Source: Bacillota bacterium
GTDB lineage: Bacteria; Bacillota; Clostridia; Tissierellales; Peptoniphilaceae
Assembly (NCBI GenBank): GCA_023442775.1
Contig: JAEZXH010000019.1
Span: forward strand, 1-64,000
Direction of reading: 5' to 3'
DNA length: 64,000 bases
Positions 40,699-50,174 of this stretch are shown piece after piece. Under the pieces are notes generated by a model that was not told the DNA's origin, ran no database searches, and worked only from the letters and a program-made list of their open reading frames with translations. Made by a program: the position numbers and the translations under genes. How positions within the stretch are numbered: the stretch's first letter is position 1; each line of letters opens with the position of its first letter.

Positions 40699-41895
40699 TT
40701 AGCTAAAGAGTGTCAAGAGGACTCCAGCGGCGACAGCCGACCCGATAACCCCAGAGACGTTGGGCCCCATGGCGTTCATCAGGAGGAAGTTTCCTGGGTC
40801 AAACTCTTGTCCCACCACATTGGAGACGCGGGCTGCCATAGGAACGGCGGAAACCCCAGCGGAACCAATGAGAGGATTCATCTTGTTGCCTTCCTTGAGG
40901 AAGATGTTCATGACCTTCGCGAGGATGACCCCGGAAGCAGTTCCCACACTGAAGGCCACGATCCCGAGGGCCATGATCTTCAGGGTTGCAGGAGTGAGGA
41001 AGTGCTCAGCAGTTGCCGACGCTCCAACGGAAATCCCGAGGAGAATCGTCACGATGTTCATCAGCTCGTTTTGTGCCGTCTTGTTCAAACGTTCAACGAC
41101 GCCACATTCACGCATCAAGTTCCCGAGCATGAGCATCCCGATCAAGGGAGCTGCACTAGGAAGAACCAAGCTGACGAGAAGGGTGACCATGATGGGGAAA
41201 ATAATTTTTTCCGTCTTTGAAACGGCACGCATCATGGGCATACGGATTACGCGCTCTTTTTGGGTAGTAAGTGCCTTCATAATCGGCGGTTGAATAATCG
41301 GAACCAGTGCCATGTAGGAGTAGGCCGCCACGGCGATGGGTCCAAGAAGGTGGGGAGATAATTTCCCGGCCAGGTAAATGGACGTTGGTCCATCTGCCCC
41401 ACCGATGATTCCAATGGAAGACGCTTCAGGACCTGTGAAACCTAAGAAGATGGCTCCTACAAAGGTCAAGAAAATCCCAAATTGTGCCGCCGCTCCGAGA
41501 AGCAAGGACTTCGGGTTTGCAATGAGTGGGCCAAAGTCCGTCATTGCGCCGACGCCCATGAAGATCAGCGGTGGGAAGATCCCAAGTTCGTCTCCCAGGA
41601 AGAAATAACCTAACAGTCCACCTGGTTGCTGGATGTGGCTTACCACGCTCATAGTATTTTCAACCGCATCCACGTTTTGAATATGCAGAGTGTTCACTCC
41701 TGCTTCCATGAGGTTGGCAAGCGGGAGGTTTGTCAAAAGCATCCCAAAGCCAATGGGAAGCAAGAGGAGGGGTTCGAATCCCTTCTTAATGGCGAGATAG
41801 ATGAGCACACATGCCACAACAATCATGACAATGTGTTTCCAAGTCATTGCCGCGAACCCCGTGGATTGTAAGAAGTCAAAGAAAACTTCAGACAT
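40699..41895 (-). CDS. mmdB: Methylmalonyl-CoA decarboxylase beta subunit (Na+ pump)
   Basis: The 398-residue membrane protein is the Na+-translocating beta subunit shared by oxaloacetate, methylmalonyl-CoA and glutaconyl-CoA decarboxylases. It has the conserved blocks [15 protein letters not shown] (Asp in membrane), [15 protein letters not shown] and the C-terminal [19 protein letters not shown]. Decarboxylation of carboxybiotin here drives Na+ out of the cell. Assignment to methylmalonyl-CoA follows from the mutase and epimerase genes upstream. Confidence 0.94.
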   Translation of the reverse strand: MSEVFFDFLQSTGFAAMTWKHIVMIVVACVLIYLAIKKGFEPLLLLPIGFGMLLTNLPLANLMEAGVNTLHIQNVDAVENTMSVVSHIQQPGGLLGYFFLGDELGIFPPLIFMGVGAMTDFGPLIANPKSLLLGAAAQFGIFLTFVGAIFLGFTGPEASSIGIIGGADGPTSIYLAGKLSPHLLGPIAVAAYSYMALVPIIQPPIMKALTTQKERVIRMPMMRAVSKTEKIIFPIMVTLLVSLVLPSAAPLIGMLMLGNLMRECGVVERLNKTAQNELMNIVTILLGISVGASATAEHFLTPATLKIMALGIVAFSVGTASGVILAKVMNIFLKEGNKMNPLIGSAGVSAVPMAARVSNVVGQEFDPGNFLLMNAMGPNVSGVIGSAVAAGVLLTLFS

Positions 41896-41916
41896 TGGGT
41901 TTCTCCTTTCCAGGGG

Positions 41917-42291
41917 TTACTTCAACGTAACTAGGACATCCCCCGTATTCACGCTTGCGCCCTTTGTCACGTCGATGGAAGCTACGGTTCCATCAGCAGG
42001 AGCCTTGATTTGATTTTCCATCTTCATTGCCTCGAGGATAATGAGGACATCACCCTTTGAGACACTTGCGCCCTCAGCGACCTTGATGTCGTTGATGGTC
42101 CCGGGCATGGGAGCGGTGATGGTGCCAGCGCCAGCGGCGACGGGAGCAGCCTTCTTAGGTGCAGACTTGGGAGCTGCAGGTGCCTTACGAGGTGCAGCAG
42201 GAGCAGCGGCAACAGGAGCAGCCCCGTCGCGGAGCTCTTCAACTTCGACTTCGTAGCTCGTTCCGTTTACAGTAACGTTAAACTTTTTCAT
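41917..42291 (-). CDS. mmdC: Methylmalonyl-CoA decarboxylase biotin carrier subunit
   Basis: The 124-residue protein has a short N-terminal domain, an Ala/Pro/Lys-rich flexible linker (about residues 24-54), and a biotinyl domain with EAMKMEN, where Lys90 would carry biotin. It shuttles CO2 from the MmdA carboxyltransferase to the membrane subunit MmdB. It follows mmdD by 11 bases and precedes mmdB by 21. Confidence 0.95.
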   Translation of the reverse strand: MKKFNVTVNGTSYEVEVEELRDGAAPVAAAPAAPRKAPAAPKSAPKKAAPVAAGAGTITAPMPGTINDIKVAEGASVSKGDVLIILEAMKMENQIKAPADGTVASIDVTKGASVNTGDVLVTLK

Positions 42292-42302
42292 TGTTCCTCC
42301 CC

Positions 42303-42701
42303 TTATTGCAAAGGTCTCATAGCATCTTGGGAACCACTGACGGCCCAGTTGGGACGTTGACCTTCCACGCGGCTAATCTTGCGCACGGTCAGGGCTCCTT
42401 GTCCACCAGCGCTCATCATTGCAACGACGGCGCCAATGACAGCAGCAATCTCTTCGTCGTCATCTTCTTCCACCACATCTGCAGCGGCAATCGGTGCAGC
42501 GGCAGGTGCCACCTTCTCAGGTGCTTTGTTGGTCCCTGCGAGGATCTTCCCCATGAGCTTGATGGCATACATCAAGACGATGAGGACCAAGAAGACGATG
42601 ACCATCGCCAACAGGGTAACCGTCAGTCCCCCGAGGATCTTATCTCCCCCAGAGAGCTCGGCGCCCGTTTTCATTTGTTCAATCAGTTGGGTTGCATTCA
42701 T
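42303..42701 (-). CDS. mmdD: Methylmalonyl-CoA decarboxylase delta (OadG-type) subunit
   Basis: The 132-residue OadG/MmdD-type protein has one membrane helix (about residues 25-50, GGLTVTLLAMVIVFLVLIVL), an Ala/Pro linker, an acidic stretch, and a C-terminal tail ending in GSQDAMRPL that in the family contacts the alpha subunit. It anchors the soluble subunits to MmdB. Placed 12 bases after mmdA. Confidence 0.9.
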   Translation of the reverse strand: MNATQLIEQMKTGAELSGGDKILGGLTVTLLAMVIVFLVLIVLMYAIKLMGKILAGTNKAPEKVAPAAAPIAAADVVEEDDDEEIAAVIGAVVAMMSAGGQGALTVRKISRVEGQRPNWAVSGSQDAMRPLQ

Positions 42702-42713
42702 GGAGACCCTCCT

Positions 42714-44258
42714 TTAGAGAGGTACGTTGCCGTGCTTCTTAGCAGGGTTGGCCTCGCGCTTACTCAGGAGCATATCGAAGGCATCCACGATTCTCTTCTT
42801 CGTGTCTGCAGGTTCGATGACGTCATCTGCGTACCCACGTTCTGCAGCCTTGTAGGGGGTTGCGAACTCGTTCTTGTACTCTTCAATCTTCTTGGCACGG
42901 GTTTCTTGAGGATTGGAGCTTTCCTTGATGTCGTTTCGGAAGATGATGTTCGCAGCTCCATCGGGACCCATGACGGCGATTTCTGCGTTGGGCCAAGCGT
43001 AGACGAGGTCTGCGCCGAGTTCCTTCGAGCACATGGCCAGGTAGCTTCCGCCATAGGCCTTGCGCAAGATGATGGTCACCTTGGGCACAGTGGCTTCACT
43101 GTAGGCGTAGAGCATCTTTGCCCCGTGACGGATGATTCCGCCATACTCTTGGGTCGTGCCGGGCAAGAAGCCGGGAACGTCGACGAGGTTCAAGAGGGGG
43201 ATGTTGAAGGCGTCACAGGTGCGGATGAATCGAGAAGACTTATCCGAAGCGTTGATGTCAAGGCAGCCTGCCATGTAGGCGGGTTGGTTGGCGATGATCC
43301 CCACGCTCTCCCCACCGATGTGGGCGAAACCGCAGATGATGTTCTTCGCAAACTCTTCTTGATACTCGAAGAAGTCGTCGCCATCGACGAGGTGATAGAT
43401 GACTTCCTTCATGTCATAGGGAGCGTTGCTGTTTTCGGGGACAATGCCTTCGAGGGCTTCGATGCGCTCGTTGATGTCAGCAGGCATGTCGTAGGAAGGC
43501 GCAATCTCCGTGTTGTTCGAGGGCAAGAAGTCGAGAAGACGCTTGATTTGCTCAATGCAGTCTTCATCGTTGGAAGCCATGTAGTGGGCCACACCACTGG
43601 TGGAATTGTGGGTGTAAGCACCACCGAGGTCTTCGGCAGTCACTTCTTCGCCGGTGACACTCTTGATGACTTGGGGACCGGTGATGAACATTTGACTCGT
43701 CTGATCCACCATGAAGATGAAGTCAGTCAGTGCAGGGCTGTAGACAGCACCGCCGGCGCAGGGACCCATAATGGCACTGATTTGAGGAATGACACCACTT
43801 GCCTTGACGTTTTGATAGAAGATGCGTCCGTAGCCAGAGAGGGCATCGACGGCCTCTTGAATCCGGGCTCCACCGGAGTCGTTCAATCCGACGAGGGGAG
43901 CGCCGACCTTCATGGCCATTTCTTGGACCTTGACGATCTTGGCGGCGTGCATTTCACCAAGAGATCCTCCAGTGACGGTGAAGTCTTGGGCAAATGCATA
44001 GACGAGGCGTCCGTTAACCTTCCCGTATCCGGTGACGACACCGTCGGTCAGGGGACGATTCTTCTCTTGGCCAAAATTCGTGCAACGATGGCGCACAAAG
44101 GCGTCGAGTTCTACGAAACTTTCGGCATCAAAGAGGCGCTCGAGACGCTCTCTCGCAGTGAGCTTTCCCTTCTCGTGTTGCTTCGCGATGCGCTTTTCAC
44201 CGCCGGCGAGGGCGATTTCTTCACGCAGGGCTCTTAAGCGTTCTAATTTTTCACTCAT
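42714..44258 (-). CDS. mmdA: Methylmalonyl-CoA decarboxylase alpha subunit (carboxyltransferase)
   Basis: The 514-residue enzyme transfers the carboxyl group of (S)-methylmalonyl-CoA to biotin. It shows the two crotonase-like halves of the acyl-CoA carboxyltransferase family, with NDSGGARIQEAVDALSGYG, MGPCAGGAVYSPALTDFI (oxyanion hole) in the N-half and DVPGFLPGTTQEYGGIIRHG and GGSYLAMCSKELGAD in the C-half. Length is as in propionyl-CoA carboxylase beta; no biotin carboxylase is nearby, which fits a decarboxylase. Confidence 0.95.
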   Translation of the reverse strand: MSEKLERLRALREEIALAGGEKRIAKQHEKGKLTARERLERLFDAESFVELDAFVRHRCTNFGQEKNRPLTDGVVTGYGKVNGRLVYAFAQDFTVTGGSLGEMHAAKIVKVQEMAMKVGAPLVGLNDSGGARIQEAVDALSGYGRIFYQNVKASGVIPQISAIMGPCAGGAVYSPALTDFIFMVDQTSQMFITGPQVIKSVTGEEVTAEDLGGAYTHNSTSGVAHYMASNDEDCIEQIKRLLDFLPSNNTEIAPSYDMPADINERIEALEGIVPENSNAPYDMKEVIYHLVDGDDFFEYQEEFAKNIICGFAHIGGESVGIIANQPAYMAGCLDINASDKSSRFIRTCDAFNIPLLNLVDVPGFLPGTTQEYGGIIRHGAKMLYAYSEATVPKVTIILRKAYGGSYLAMCSKELGADLVYAWPNAEIAVMGPDGAANIIFRNDIKESSNPQETRAKKIEEYKNEFATPYKAAERGYADDVIEPADTKKRIVDAFDMLLSKREANPAKKHGNVPL

Positions 44259-44276
44259 TGGACTCCTCTTTCGATG

Positions 44277-44696
44277 TTAGTGGTCGCAGCGGGAGCAAAG
44301 TTCGACGAGAATACCGTTGGTGCACTTGGGGTGAATGAAGGCGATCATCGCTCCACCAGCTCCACGACGGGGCTCGTTGTCGATCATCGTGATACCCTTG
44401 GCCTTGATGTCAGCAATGGCAGCTTCGATGTCGTCGACGCGAAGAGCCACGTGTTGGATACCACCGCGTCCACCGTTCTTGGCGATGTACTTGGCGATGG
44501 GGCCATCGGGGCTGGTGCTTTCGAGGAATTCAAGTTCCGTAGCGCCGATGGGATAGAATGCCGTGGTGACCTTTTGGTCTTCCACCGTTTCTTCCCCAGT
44601 GGATTGGATGCCGAGGATGTCTTGGAAGACGTCCTTGACGCTGTCGAGTTCAGGTACGGCGATACCGATGTGGTCGATGTTGAGAATCTTAAACAT
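44277..44696 (-). CDS. mce: Methylmalonyl-CoA epimerase
   Basis: The 139-residue VOC-family enzyme interconverts (R)- and (S)-methylmalonyl-CoA, linking mutase to decarboxylase. Metal ligands are visible as His9 (NIDHIGIAV), His in GGIQHVALRV and Glu in NGILVELC. The length is standard. It lies between meaB (9 bases) and mmdA (18 bases). Confidence 0.95.
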   Translation of the reverse strand: MFKILNIDHIGIAVPELDSVKDVFQDILGIQSTGEETVEDQKVTTAFYPIGATELEFLESTSPDGPIAKYIAKNGGRGGIQHVALRVDDIEAAIADIKAKGITMIDNEPRRGAGGAMIAFIHPKCTNGILVELCSRCDH

Positions 44697-44705
44697 AACT
44701 CCTCC

Positions 44706-45632
44706 TTATTGAAGTAGTTCTTTGAGAATGTCGTTTCCGATGGCAAAGGGGTCGGTCTCTCCGCGCAGAGATGCGTCGAGGAAGGCGTCGCGCTCCTCCA
44801 TCTGTCGATCGAGTTTTTCTTCGAAACGTTGCTCGACGAACTGACGGACTTGAATGGCTTCGCGGGCCTTACGGCGCTTCTTGAGCTCTCCAGAGCTGTG
44901 CAAGAATTCCGTATGCTTGGCAATGTTCTCGACCAAGGTGTCAATCCCCACCCCGTCAGAGGCGATGGCCAAGGAGACGGGGGGCCGGAAATCCCAGTCG
45001 CGGTTAAAGTCGAGCATCATCTCGATTTCGATCTGCGTCTTCTTTGCCGCGTCATTATCCGCCTTGTTGACGACGAAGACGTCGCCGATTTCCATGATTC
45101 CCGCTTTGATGGCCTGGATGTCGTCCCCGAGACCGGGCACCATCACCATGACGACGGTGTCGACGGTCTTTACGATGTCAATTTCTGATTGGCCAACGCC
45201 GACGGTTTCTACGACGATGACGTCGCATCCGTAGGCATCGAGAACTTGGATGGCGGCTTGCGTCGCCTTGGAGATGCCCCCGAGGCTGCCCCGGGTGCCC
45301 ATCGAGCGGATGAACACGCCGGGATCTGTCGAGAGTTCTACCATGCGAATACGGTCTCCTAAGATGGCACCGCGAGTAAAGGGACTCGTCGGGTCGACGG
45401 CGATGACGCCGACCTTTTTATCCGACTTCCGATACTCTCTGACCACCTTATCCACGAGGGTGGATTTCCCAGCCCCTGGCGGCCCAGTGATGCCGACGAT
45501 CGTCGCCGAACCCGTGTGGGGATGGATCTTCGAGAGCAATTCGACGTAGCCGTCGTACTCGTTTTCCACCAAGGTTAGGGCACGGGCGCAGGCGACCTCA
45601 TCTCCTTGGATGAGTTGTTCCCATAGTTGCAT
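44706..45632 (-). CDS. meaB: Methylmalonyl-CoA mutase-associated GTPase MeaB
   Basis: The 308-residue G3E GTPase protects and reloads methylmalonyl-CoA mutase with adenosylcobalamin. It has the P-loop GITGPPGAGKSTLVDKVV, VDPTSPFTRGAILGDRIRM, the ETVGVGQSE switch and NKADN. The C-terminal dimerisation arm is complete. It follows the small mutase subunit gene by 54 bases. Confidence 0.95.
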   Translation of the reverse strand: MQLWEQLIQGDEVACARALTLVENEYDGYVELLSKIHPHTGSATIVGITGPPGAGKSTLVDKVVREYRKSDKKVGVIAVDPTSPFTRGAILGDRIRMVELSTDPGVFIRSMGTRGSLGGISKATQAAIQVLDAYGCDVIVVETVGVGQSEIDIVKTVDTVVMVMVPGLGDDIQAIKAGIMEIGDVFVVNKADNDAAKKTQIEIEMMLDFNRDWDFRPPVSLAIASDGVGIDTLVENIAKHTEFLHSSGELKKRRKAREAIQVRQFVEQRFEEKLDRQMEERDAFLDASLRGETDPFAIGNDILKELLQ

Positions 45633-45686
45633 GATATCCCACCTTCTCGCGAACAGGAGCGATGCTCTGTGTCCGCGGTCCTTGAG

Positions 45687-46085
45687 TTAGCGCTTTACAT
45701 TCTCCTTGATGAATTTGATGACGTCTTCAAGGTTGGTCCCGGGAGTGAATACTTCAGCGATTCCTGCTTCCTTGAGTCCGGGAATATCATCGTCGGGGAT
45801 GACACCGCCGCCGAAGACGAGCATGTGATCATAGACGCCGCGGTCCTTGAGCATGTTGACAACCGTGGGGAGAAGGTGGTTGTGTGCCCCGGAGAGGATG
45901 CTCATTCCGAGGACATCCACGTCTTCTTGAACGGCGGAAGCCACGATTTGTTCAGGGGTTTGACGAAGACCAGTGTAGATGACTTCCATCCCTGCGTCAC
46001 GAAGGGCGCGAGCGATGACCTTGGCTCCACGGTCGTGACCGTCGAGGCCCGGTTTTGCTACGAGTACTCTGATTTGCTTATCCAT
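45687..46085 (-). CDS. Methylmalonyl-CoA mutase, B12-binding (small) subunit
   Basis: The 132-residue cobalamin-binding domain protein has the base-off motif Asp15-Gly-His17-Asp-Arg-Gly20 in [13 protein letters not shown], the SILSGAH block and the [10 protein letters not shown] loop. It forms the mutase with the separate large subunit, as in other split mutases. I use the ATG at 46085, which has GGA at good spacing; another ATG lies 3 codons upstream at 46094, too close to the site. Confidence 0.94.
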   Translation of the reverse strand: MDKQIRVLVAKPGLDGHDRGAKVIARALRDAGMEVIYTGLRQTPEQIVASAVQEDVDVLGMSILSGAHNHLLPTVVNMLKDRGVYDHMLVFGGGVIPDDDIPGLKEAGIAEVFTPGTNLEDVIKFIKENVKR

Positions 46086-46101
46086 GGTTCCCATCCTTTC
46101 C

Positions 46102-47778
46102 TTAGAGGCTCACGGTTTGCTTGTATTCACCGAAGACACTACGCATCGTGTCGCAGATTTCTTGGAGCGTGGAGTAGGCGCGCACGGCGTCCAAGATGTA
46201 GGGCATGAGGTTTTCGTCGGTGGAGCAAGCGTCCTTGAGGGCCTTGAGGGTGCGCTCGACTTCTGCGTTGTCGCGCTTTTCCTTGAGTTCCTTGATCTTG
46301 CGTGCTTGGTTTTCTCCCACGCTGGGATCGACCTTGAGCAGATCCTTTGGCGGCTCTTCCTTGGATTGGAACTTGTTGACGCCAACGACAATTTCGCGAC
46401 CTTCGTCGACGGCCTTTTGATATTCGTAAGCGGCTTGCATAATTTCTTGTTGGATGAAGCCCTTTTCGATGGCGGCAGGTGCTCCGCCGAGGTCGTCAAT
46501 CTTCTTGATGAGCTCCGTGGCTTGACGTTCGATTTCGTTGGTGAGGTACTCGATGTAGTAGCTGCCAGCGAGGGGATCGATGGTGTCAGCGACGCCCGAT
46601 TCGTATGCGACGATTTGTTGGGTGCGAAGTGCAGTACGCACGGAAACTTCCGTCGGCAAGGAGAGGGCTTCGTCCTTGGAGTTGGTGTGCAAGGATTGGG
46701 TTCCGCCGAGAACGGCTGCAAGGGTTTGAATGGCCACGCGAACCACGTTGTTTTCCACTTGTTGTGCCGTGAGGGTGGACCCTGCGGTTTGAGTGTGGAA
46801 CTTCAAGCGCATGGACTTGTCCTTTTGAGCGCCGAAGCGTTCCTTGAGGATCTTGGCCCACATGCGACGTGCCGCACGGTACTTCGCAATTTCTTCGAGG
46901 AAGTTGTTGTGTGCGTTGAAGAAGAAGGACAGACGAGGAGCGAAGTCGTCGACGTGGAGTCCTGCTTTTTGCGCAGCTTCAATGTAGGCAATCCCGTCTG
47001 CGAGGGTGAAGGCCACTTCTTGGACGGCGGTGGAACCTGCTTCGCGGATGTGGTATCCGGAGATGGAAATGGTGTTCCACTTCGGCACTTCCTTGGTGCA
47101 GTATTCGAAGACGTCAGTAATGAGGCGCATCGAGGGGCCGACGGGGAAGATGTAGGTTCCGCGTGCAGCGTACTCTTTGAGGATGTCGTTTTGGATGGTT
47201 CCGCGGAGTTGGTCCTTGGAGACGCCTTGCTTTTCTGCAACGGCGATGTACATGGCCAAGAGCACGGAAGCGGGAGCGTTGATGGTCATGGACGTGGAGA
47301 CCTTGTCGAGGGGAATCTCGTTGAAGAGGATTTCCATGTCGGCGAGGGAGTCAATGGCCACACCGACCTTCCCGACTTCCCCTTGGGAGATGGGTGCGTC
47401 GGAGTCATAACCCATTTGGGTGGGCAGGTCGAATGCGACGGACAGTCCACTACCACCAGAGGCGAGGAGGTACTTATAGCGTTCGTTGGATTCTTCAGCG
47501 GTAGCAAAACCAGCATACATACGCATGGTCCAGTAGCGACCACGATACATGGTGTTTTGGACACCGCGAGTATAGGGGAATTCTGCGGGGAATCCAAGAT
47601 CTCTCATATAATCGAAATCTTCGATATCTGCCGGCGTGTAAACTCTCTTTACGGGAATCTTCGAGCTCGTGAGGAACTCTTCGCGGCGTTCAGGGAACTT
47701 TTCAAGACTCTTTTCTACCCCTCCATTATAGGAAGAGAGGGATTCCTTGATTCCATCTAACTTGTCTTTTTCAAACAT
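46102..47778 (-). CDS. Methylmalonyl-CoA mutase, large (catalytic) subunit
   Basis: The 558-residue TIM-barrel subunit rearranges succinyl-CoA and (R)-methylmalonyl-Co[16 protein letters not shown] and [12 protein letters not shown] keep the Tyr and Arg that select methylmalonyl-CoA over isobutyryl-Co[20 protein letters not shown] is the family signature. No B12 domain is at its C-terminus; it is encoded by the next gene, 16 bases on. The length fits the alpha chain of split mutases. Confidence 0.95.
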   Translation of the reverse strand: MFEKDKLDGIKESLSSYNGGVEKSLEKFPERREEFLTSSKIPVKRVYTPADIEDFDYMRDLGFPAEFPYTRGVQNTMYRGRYWTMRMYAGFATAEESNERYKYLLASGGSGLSVAFDLPTQMGYDSDAPISQGEVGKVGVAIDSLADMEILFNEIPLDKVSTSMTINAPASVLLAMYIAVAEKQGVSKDQLRGTIQNDILKEYAARGTYIFPVGPSMRLITDVFEYCTKEVPKWNTISISGYHIREAGSTAVQEVAFTLADGIAYIEAAQKAGLHVDDFAPRLSFFFNAHNNFLEEIAKYRAARRMWAKILKERFGAQKDKSMRLKFHTQTAGSTLTAQQVENNVVRVAIQTLAAVLGGTQSLHTNSKDEALSLPTEVSVRTALRTQQIVAYESGVADTIDPLAGSYYIEYLTNEIERQATELIKKIDDLGGAPAAIEKGFIQQEIMQAAYEYQKAVDEGREIVVGVNKFQSKEEPPKDLLKVDPSVGENQARKIKELKEKRDNAEVERTLKALKDACSTDENLMPYILDAVRAYSTLQEICDTMRSVFGEYKQTVSL

Positions 47779-47799
47779 ATTTAACCCCCTAGTTCTAAG

Positions 47800-49296
47800 T
47801 TATTTCTTCATACTGCCCGTTTCTGCGAGGCGAGTGTACCAATCGAAGGCTTCGCCGAGAAGATGTGGCGTGTGTTTGAACTTTCCTTCGAGCGCCTTGT
47901 TAAGGTACTCGCGAAGGGCGTCCTTGTAGTCCGGGTGAGCACAGTTCTCGATGATGAGGTTGGCGCGTTCCACGGGATCGAGACCACGAAGGTCTGCAAC
48001 GCCTTGTTCGGTGACGATGACCATGACGTCGTGCTCAGTGTGGTCGATGTGGGCAATCATCGGGACGATGGAAGAGACATCGCCGCCCTTTGCCGTCGAA
48101 GCCGTGGTGAAAATGGAGAGGTATCCCGAACGGGTGAAGTCTCCACTTCCGCCGATTCCGTTCATCATCCGAGTCCCGGAGATGTGGGTGGAGTTCACGT
48201 TACCGTAGATGTCCACCTCAATGGCCGTATTCATGGCGATGACGCCGATGCGGCGGGCCACTTCTGGGTTGTTGGAAATCTCTTGGGGACGAAGCACAAT
48301 CTTGTCCTTAAACCGGGGAAGGTCTTGGGCCAAGGTCGCCGTCTTTTCAGGCGAAAGGGTGATGCTCGTTCCCGAAGCAAAGTCGACTTTTCCGCAATCG
48401 ATGAGCTCGAAGACGCTGTCTTGAAGCACTTCAGAGTAGACGTTTAAGTGCTCAAAGGGCGAATCCGCAAGGCCTGCGAGAACGGCGTTTGCCACGCTGC
48501 CGACCCCGGATTGGAGAGGCAGGAGATTTTCCGGAAGACGTCCAGCTTCTACTTCCTTTTGAAGGAAGCCGATGAGGTTCGCCGCCATCTTGCGGCTGAT
48601 GTCGTCCACGGGAGCCACGGGACGGGACTTGTCCGTGATGTCCGTTTCCACGATGGCCACAATCTTTTCGGGATCGCAGACGATGTAGGGCGTCCCGATG
48701 CGATCGTCGGCCTTGGTAAGAGGAATGGGCTTGCGATAGGGTGGAACGGGAATGTCATAGATGTCGTGGACACCTTCCAGTTCGAGAGGCTGACTCGTGT
48801 TGATTTCGACGATGACCTTATCCGCCATCTCGACGAAGATGTTGGAGTTGCCCACCGAAGTCGAGGGAACGATGTTGCCATCTTCAGTGATTGCCACTGC
48901 CTCCACAATGGCAATGTCGATCGGTCCCAAGAATCCCGCCTTCATTTGTTGTGGAGCGTGGGACAAGTGCATATCCACATACTTCACAGTGCCAGCGTTG
49001 ATGGCATTACGGCAGGTGGAGTTGGTCTGATAGGGGTAGCGTCTTGCCATCGCTCCAGACTCGACGAGAGCCTGGTCAATTTCCGGACCCACAGAGGCCC
49101 CGGTCATGATGGTCAATTTCAGGTCTTCCCCTTCTTCTTGGCGCTTTGCAAGCTCGAGGGGCACAGCTTTTGGGTAACCCGAGGGCGTGAATCCACTCGT
49201 TCCCACAGTCATGCCGGGCTTGACAAATTGCGCCGCTTCTCGAGCGCTCATCACTTTCGAGGCGAGCGCTTCACAACGTAAACGTCCTTTGTCCAT
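47800..49296 (-). CDS. Succinyl-CoA:propionate/acetate CoA-transferase (acetyl-CoA hydrolase/transferase family)
   Basis: The 498-residue class I CoA-transferase has the LQSGVGSVANAVLAGL loop, the catalytic Glu in VYSEVLQDSVFELI, and the late GIGGSGDFTRSGYLS and VTEQGVADLRGL blocks of the Cat1/ScpC/SCACT type. In this operon it most likely passes CoA from propionyl-CoA to succinate, closing the cycle; acetate is an alternative partner. It has AAGGGGGG before the ATG. Confidence 0.9.
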   Translation of the reverse strand: MDKGRLRCEALASKVMSAREAAQFVKPGMTVGTSGFTPSGYPKAVPLELAKRQEEGEDLKLTIMTGASVGPEIDQALVESGAMARRYPYQTNSTCRNAINAGTVKYVDMHLSHAPQQMKAGFLGPIDIAIVEAVAITEDGNIVPSTSVGNSNIFVEMADKVIVEINTSQPLELEGVHDIYDIPVPPYRKPIPLTKADDRIGTPYIVCDPEKIVAIVETDITDKSRPVAPVDDISRKMAANLIGFLQKEVEAGRLPENLLPLQSGVGSVANAVLAGLADSPFEHLNVYSEVLQDSVFELIDCGKVDFASGTSITLSPEKTATLAQDLPRFKDKIVLRPQEISNNPEVARRIGVIAMNTAIEVDIYGNVNSTHISGTRMMNGIGGSGDFTRSGYLSIFTTASTAKGGDVSSIVPMIAHIDHTEHDVMVIVTEQGVADLRGLDPVERANLIIENCAHPDYKDALREYLNKALEGKFKHTPHLLGEAFDWYTRLAETGSMKK

Positions 49297-49323
49297 TTTT
49301 TACCCCCCTTGTTGGTAAATCCC

Positions 49324-49906
49324 TTAATTGAATACTTGAAAATAGCTAGTCGACAAGTTCCTGTGTCTCTTCGTGAATGTGTTCGTTGCCGAGAATCTGA
49401 CGATACTTCTCGGTGCAGATGGAGAGGGCCGATAAAATGGCCTTCTTCGCCGCCCCGAAGTAGATCTCGTTAAAGATGGCTTCAATCTCCTCGACGTTGC
49501 GCAAGGTCTTGCCCACGAGGGCATCGCGCACAAAGCCAACGGCGACTTGGGTCGCGAGGGAACATTCAGCTTGGATGATTCGTCCGCTCTCGCGCTCGAC
49601 GACGAGGCCTAGAATCAGGCCTCCGTAGATTTCGTGAGCCGTTGTCCCCTTCGGGAGCTTTGCATATCCCGAGATAAACAGGAGATTTCTCTGCATCTTT
49701 TTCCTCTCTTTCAAGTCGCCGGCCGTGCTTACGTTTTCCAGGTGACGGCAACTTCTAGGTACTTGGTTTTTTGACAACAAAAAAACGGCAAGACAACCCA
49801 CCGCTATCCGCGAGGGAAGCGTTCGAGGAATGATCTTACCGCAAATGACAGACTCGGAGCACAACGGGAGTGTTGTCAAGAATCTATCTGGCAAGTATTC
49901 AATTAA
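49324..49906. repeat. Perfect 15-bp inverted repeat flanking the DUF3870 gene
   Basis: TTAATTGAATACTTG at 49324-49338 recurs as its exact reverse complement at 49892-49906, with 553 bases between. One copy lies at the expected transcription start of the operon, the other between the DUF3870 stop and the CoA-transferase start. Paired operator sites or a small mobile remnant are possible. Confidence 0.7.
49346..49696 (-). CDS. DUF3870-family protein, unknown function
   Basis: The 116-residue protein reads like DUF3870: LLFISGYAKLPKGTTAHEIY, a middle region with AECSLATQVAVGFV, and a C-terminal segment EEIEAIFNEIYFGAAKKAI. The family's function is not known. I take the ATG at 49696, preceded by AGAGGAAA; the frame open for 66 codons upstream is not family-like. 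It is the first gene ahead of the CoA-transferase/mutase/decarboxylase operon, so a link to that pathway or its control is likely but unproven. Confidence 0.72.
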   Translation of the reverse strand: MQRNLLFISGYAKLPKGTTAHEIYGGLILGLVVERESGRIIQAECSLATQVAVGFVRDALVGKTLRNVEEIEAIFNEIYFGAAKKAILSALSICTEKYRQILGNEHIHEETQELVD

Positions 49907-50174
49907 TTTATCTACATGTTATCACAAGGTTTGGCTTTGTGCAAGAGATGTCAAACATTTTCCTAATTTTCCCAAAATTTCCTCCCCTTTCTTTGAGAAA
50001 ATTTCCTTCATTCATCCTTCTTTGTCTCGTTTTCCCCTTTTGCCTCAGTAAAACACCGAATTTCCTGGAGTATCTCCACTTTTACACCGTCGCTGCTTTT
50101 ACTCAAAGTTGCCCCTTTGCGCGTACAATCCCGTGCGTCTGACATTCTCTGCTTCATCTTTTGTGAAAAATTCC
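49697..50174. other. 478-bp gene-free region: promoter and long leader of the succinate operon
   Basis: No convincing gene is present. The lower half (49697-49909) would be a leader of about 210 nt, with small stems (ACAAC/GTTGT near 49862-49877; a T7/A6 stem near 49770-49790). No known riboswitch motif, including the GCCACTG box of cobalamin riboswitches, was found. The upper part (49945-50174) is A/T-rich and pyrimidine-rich on the plus strand. Confidence 0.6.
49916..49944 (-). promoter_or_regulatory. Promoter of the DUF3870/CoA-transferase/mutase/decarboxylase operon
   Basis: TTGCAC (49939-49944), a 17-base spacer and TAACAT (49916-49921) with an extended TGA before it. The start point near 49909 coincides with one arm of the 15-bp repeat. 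Confidence 0.6.

Noticed and set aside
42291..44237. 648-codon plus-strand frame opposite mmdD/mmdA
   Set aside because: Antisense shadow of clear decarboxylase genes; composition follows from their codon bias.
46084..47760. 558-codon plus-strand frame opposite the mutase large subunit
   Set aside because: Antisense shadow; the minus-strand mutase is unmistakable.
49868..49880. TTGACA on the minus strand as a second promoter of the succinate operon
   Set aside because: No -10-like hexamer stands 16-18 bases downstream (CGAGTC at 17).
49830..50142. Small plus-strand frames in the 49.7-50.2 kb gap
   Set aside because: Low-complexity, Phe/Ser/Pro-rich translations without ribosome binding sites.
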